Shown here in pieces: positions 63,167-64,000 of a stretch of 64,000 nt of DNA. The translations under genes were made by a program, and so were the position numbers. The stretch is from an uncultured Sphingomonadales bacterium (GTDB taxonomy: Bacteria; Pseudomonadota; Alphaproteobacteria; Sphingomonadales; Rhodothalassiaceae): contig CANMND010000004.1 in NCBI GenBank assembly GCA_947499155.1, positions 202,633 through 266,632 of the forward strand. Reading direction: 5' to 3'. Each line of letters starts with the position of its first letter. Positions within the stretch are counted from its first letter, which is position 1. The notes under the pieces are model-generated. The model had not been told where the DNA came from. It made no database searches and saw only the letters and a program-made list of their open reading frames with translations.

Positions 63167-63712
63167 ATGAGTAGTAATCCGGGCACTGCAGGACAAGTAA
63201 AGGGGGACGAGGCCACTCGCCGGGACTTTCTTTACATCGCCACGGGCGCAGTGGGTGCAATTGGTGCGGCATATGCCGTTTGGCCATTTATCCACCAGAT
63301 GAATCCGTCGAAAGACACACTGGCATTGGCCACCATCGAGGTGGATCTGGGCGCGATTGAAAGCGGCCAGTCCGTCAAGGTGATGTGGCAGGGCAAGCCG
63401 GTCTTTGTCCGTAATCGCACCGACAAGGAAATCGAGGAAGCCCGTGACGTCGACCTGTCGTCGTTGCGCGATCCCGAAACCGATGAGCAGCGCACAAAGC
63501 CCGGCCACGAGAACTGGCTGGTTATGGTGGGTGTCTGCACTCATCTGGGCTGCGTTCCGCTTGGGGAAGCGGGAGAGTTTGGCGGCTGGTTCTGCCCTTG
63601 TCACGGCTCGCACTATGATACGGCAGGGCGTATTCGCAAGGGGCCCGCGCCTCTCAACCTTCCGGTACCGAACTATCAGTTCGTCACCGATGACCGTATT
63701 CTGATCGGCTAG
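63167..63712 (+). CDS. petA: ubiquinol-cytochrome c reductase Rieske iron-sulfur subunit
   Basis: A 181-residue subunit of the bc1 complex. A Tat-type signal/anchor ([26 protein letters not shown]) is followed by the Rieske domain with ligands in CTHLGCVPL and CPCHGSHYD for the [2Fe-2S] cluster. ATG 63167 gives the usual short N terminus; the frame is open for 43 codons upstream. It is 14 bp before petB. Confidence 0.96.
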   Translation: MSSNPGTAGQVKGDEATRRDFLYIATGAVGAIGAAYAVWPFIHQMNPSKDTLALATIEVDLGAIESGQSVKVMWQGKPVFVRNRTDKEIEEARDVDLSSLRDPETDEQRTKPGHENWLVMVGVCTHLGCVPLGEAGEFGGWFCPCHGSHYDTAGRIRKGPAPLNLPVPNYQFVTDDRILIG

Positions 63713-63726
63713 GGAGCTCAAAGCGA

Positions 63727-64000
63727 TGGCAACGGGAGGCTTTAAGCCAAAAAATAAGGCTGTGCGCTGGTTTGATGAGCGTCTGCCGATTTTCTCACTC
63801 CTTCATGGATCGCTTGGTGCCGGATATCCGGCTCCGCGTAATCTGAATTATTTCTGGAACTTTGGCAGCCTTGCCGGGCTGATGCTGGTTGTTCAGCTTG
63901 TCACCGGTATTGTTCTGGCCATGCATTACACGCCAACAGCGGCGGGTGCGTTCGATTCGGTCGAGCACATCATGCGTGATGTGAATTATGGTTGGCTCAT
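63727..64000 (+). CDS. petB: cytochrome b of the bc1 complex, N-terminal part
   Basis: The first 91 residues, cut by the window edge. [35 protein letters not shown] and [16 protein letters not shown] are typical of cytochrome b helix A and its surroundings, and DVNYGWL opens helix B. It starts 14 bp after petA in the usual order petA-petB(-petC). Confidence 0.95.

Overview
The window looks like the chromosome of an alphaproteobacterium with moderate GC content. The gene orders point there: a FYDLN-type acidic protein beside aroA-cmk-rpsA-ihfB-lapA-pyrF, ftsEX followed by a zinc-ribbon protein, a phosphoribosyltransferase and a CpdR-like receiver, metX opposite hisC, a DUF2125 protein, a PhaR/PhaB polyhydroxyalkanoate cluster, and ctaC-ctaD-ctaB-(coxF)-ctaG-ctaE-surf1 followed by an M16 peptidase and petA-petB. 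No rRNA, CRISPR array, prophage or intact insertion sequence was seen. I cannot fix the order; Kordiimonadales/Iodidimonadales-like lineages are only a guess.

Layout. 1-7.8 kb: a truncated cation/proton antiporter, an unknown lipoprotein, then housekeeping genes on the minus strand (pyrF, lapA-like, ihfB, rpsA, cmk, aroA) and a divergent FYDLN-type gene. 7.9-9.9 kb: an accessory islet bounded by tRNA-Ala(GGC) and tRNA-Ser(CGA). It holds three copies of a hairpin repeat that begins with the tRNA-Ala 3' end, a single HEPN-like gene and palindromic/tandem GGGATGACG repeats. 10-21.5 kb: mostly poorly characterised genes, namely an exported VOC protein, DUF2254, a DUF3883 nuclease-like protein, a baeRF protein, a three-gene sensory operon (SUOX-fold protein, histidine kinase, LuxR-type response regulator), two unknown envelope proteins, a PAS protein, DUF3012 and TerB-like. 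21.5-31 kb: DinG-type helicase, bacterioferritin and its ferredoxin with a Fur box, SufE, an MFS transporter, and a psp locus (pspA-pspB-pspC, a new 55-residue gene, a sigma-54 promoter and divergent pspF).

30-42 kb: polyhydroxyalkanoate genes (phaR, a short phaC-like gene, phaB), a methyltransferase that overlaps metX tail to tail, hisC, DUF2125, YdcF, ftsX-ftsE, then zinc ribbon-hpt-cpdR. 42-50 kb: a PCu(A)C copper chaperone, a MipA/OmpV barrel, an exported amidohydrolase, an Mla-type lipid-transport operon (mlaE-mlaF-mlaD-pqiC-like) and an acyl-CoA dehydrogenase.

50.5-52.8 kb holds the most striking item: a 683-residue fusion of chorismate mutase, prephenate dehydratase, ACT and type I-beta DAHP synthase. 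It is preceded by what reads as a complete transcription attenuator: promoter, Phe/Tyr-rich leader peptide, antiterminator and an intrinsic terminator directly before the gene. The first aromatic-pathway step and the Phe branch would then share one transcript under control of Phe/Tyr-tRNA charging, with the ACT domain as a likely second, allosteric control. 52.9-64 kb: prolyl aminopeptidase, tldD, the cytochrome c oxidase operon with assembly factors, an M16 peptidase and the start of the bc1 complex operon.
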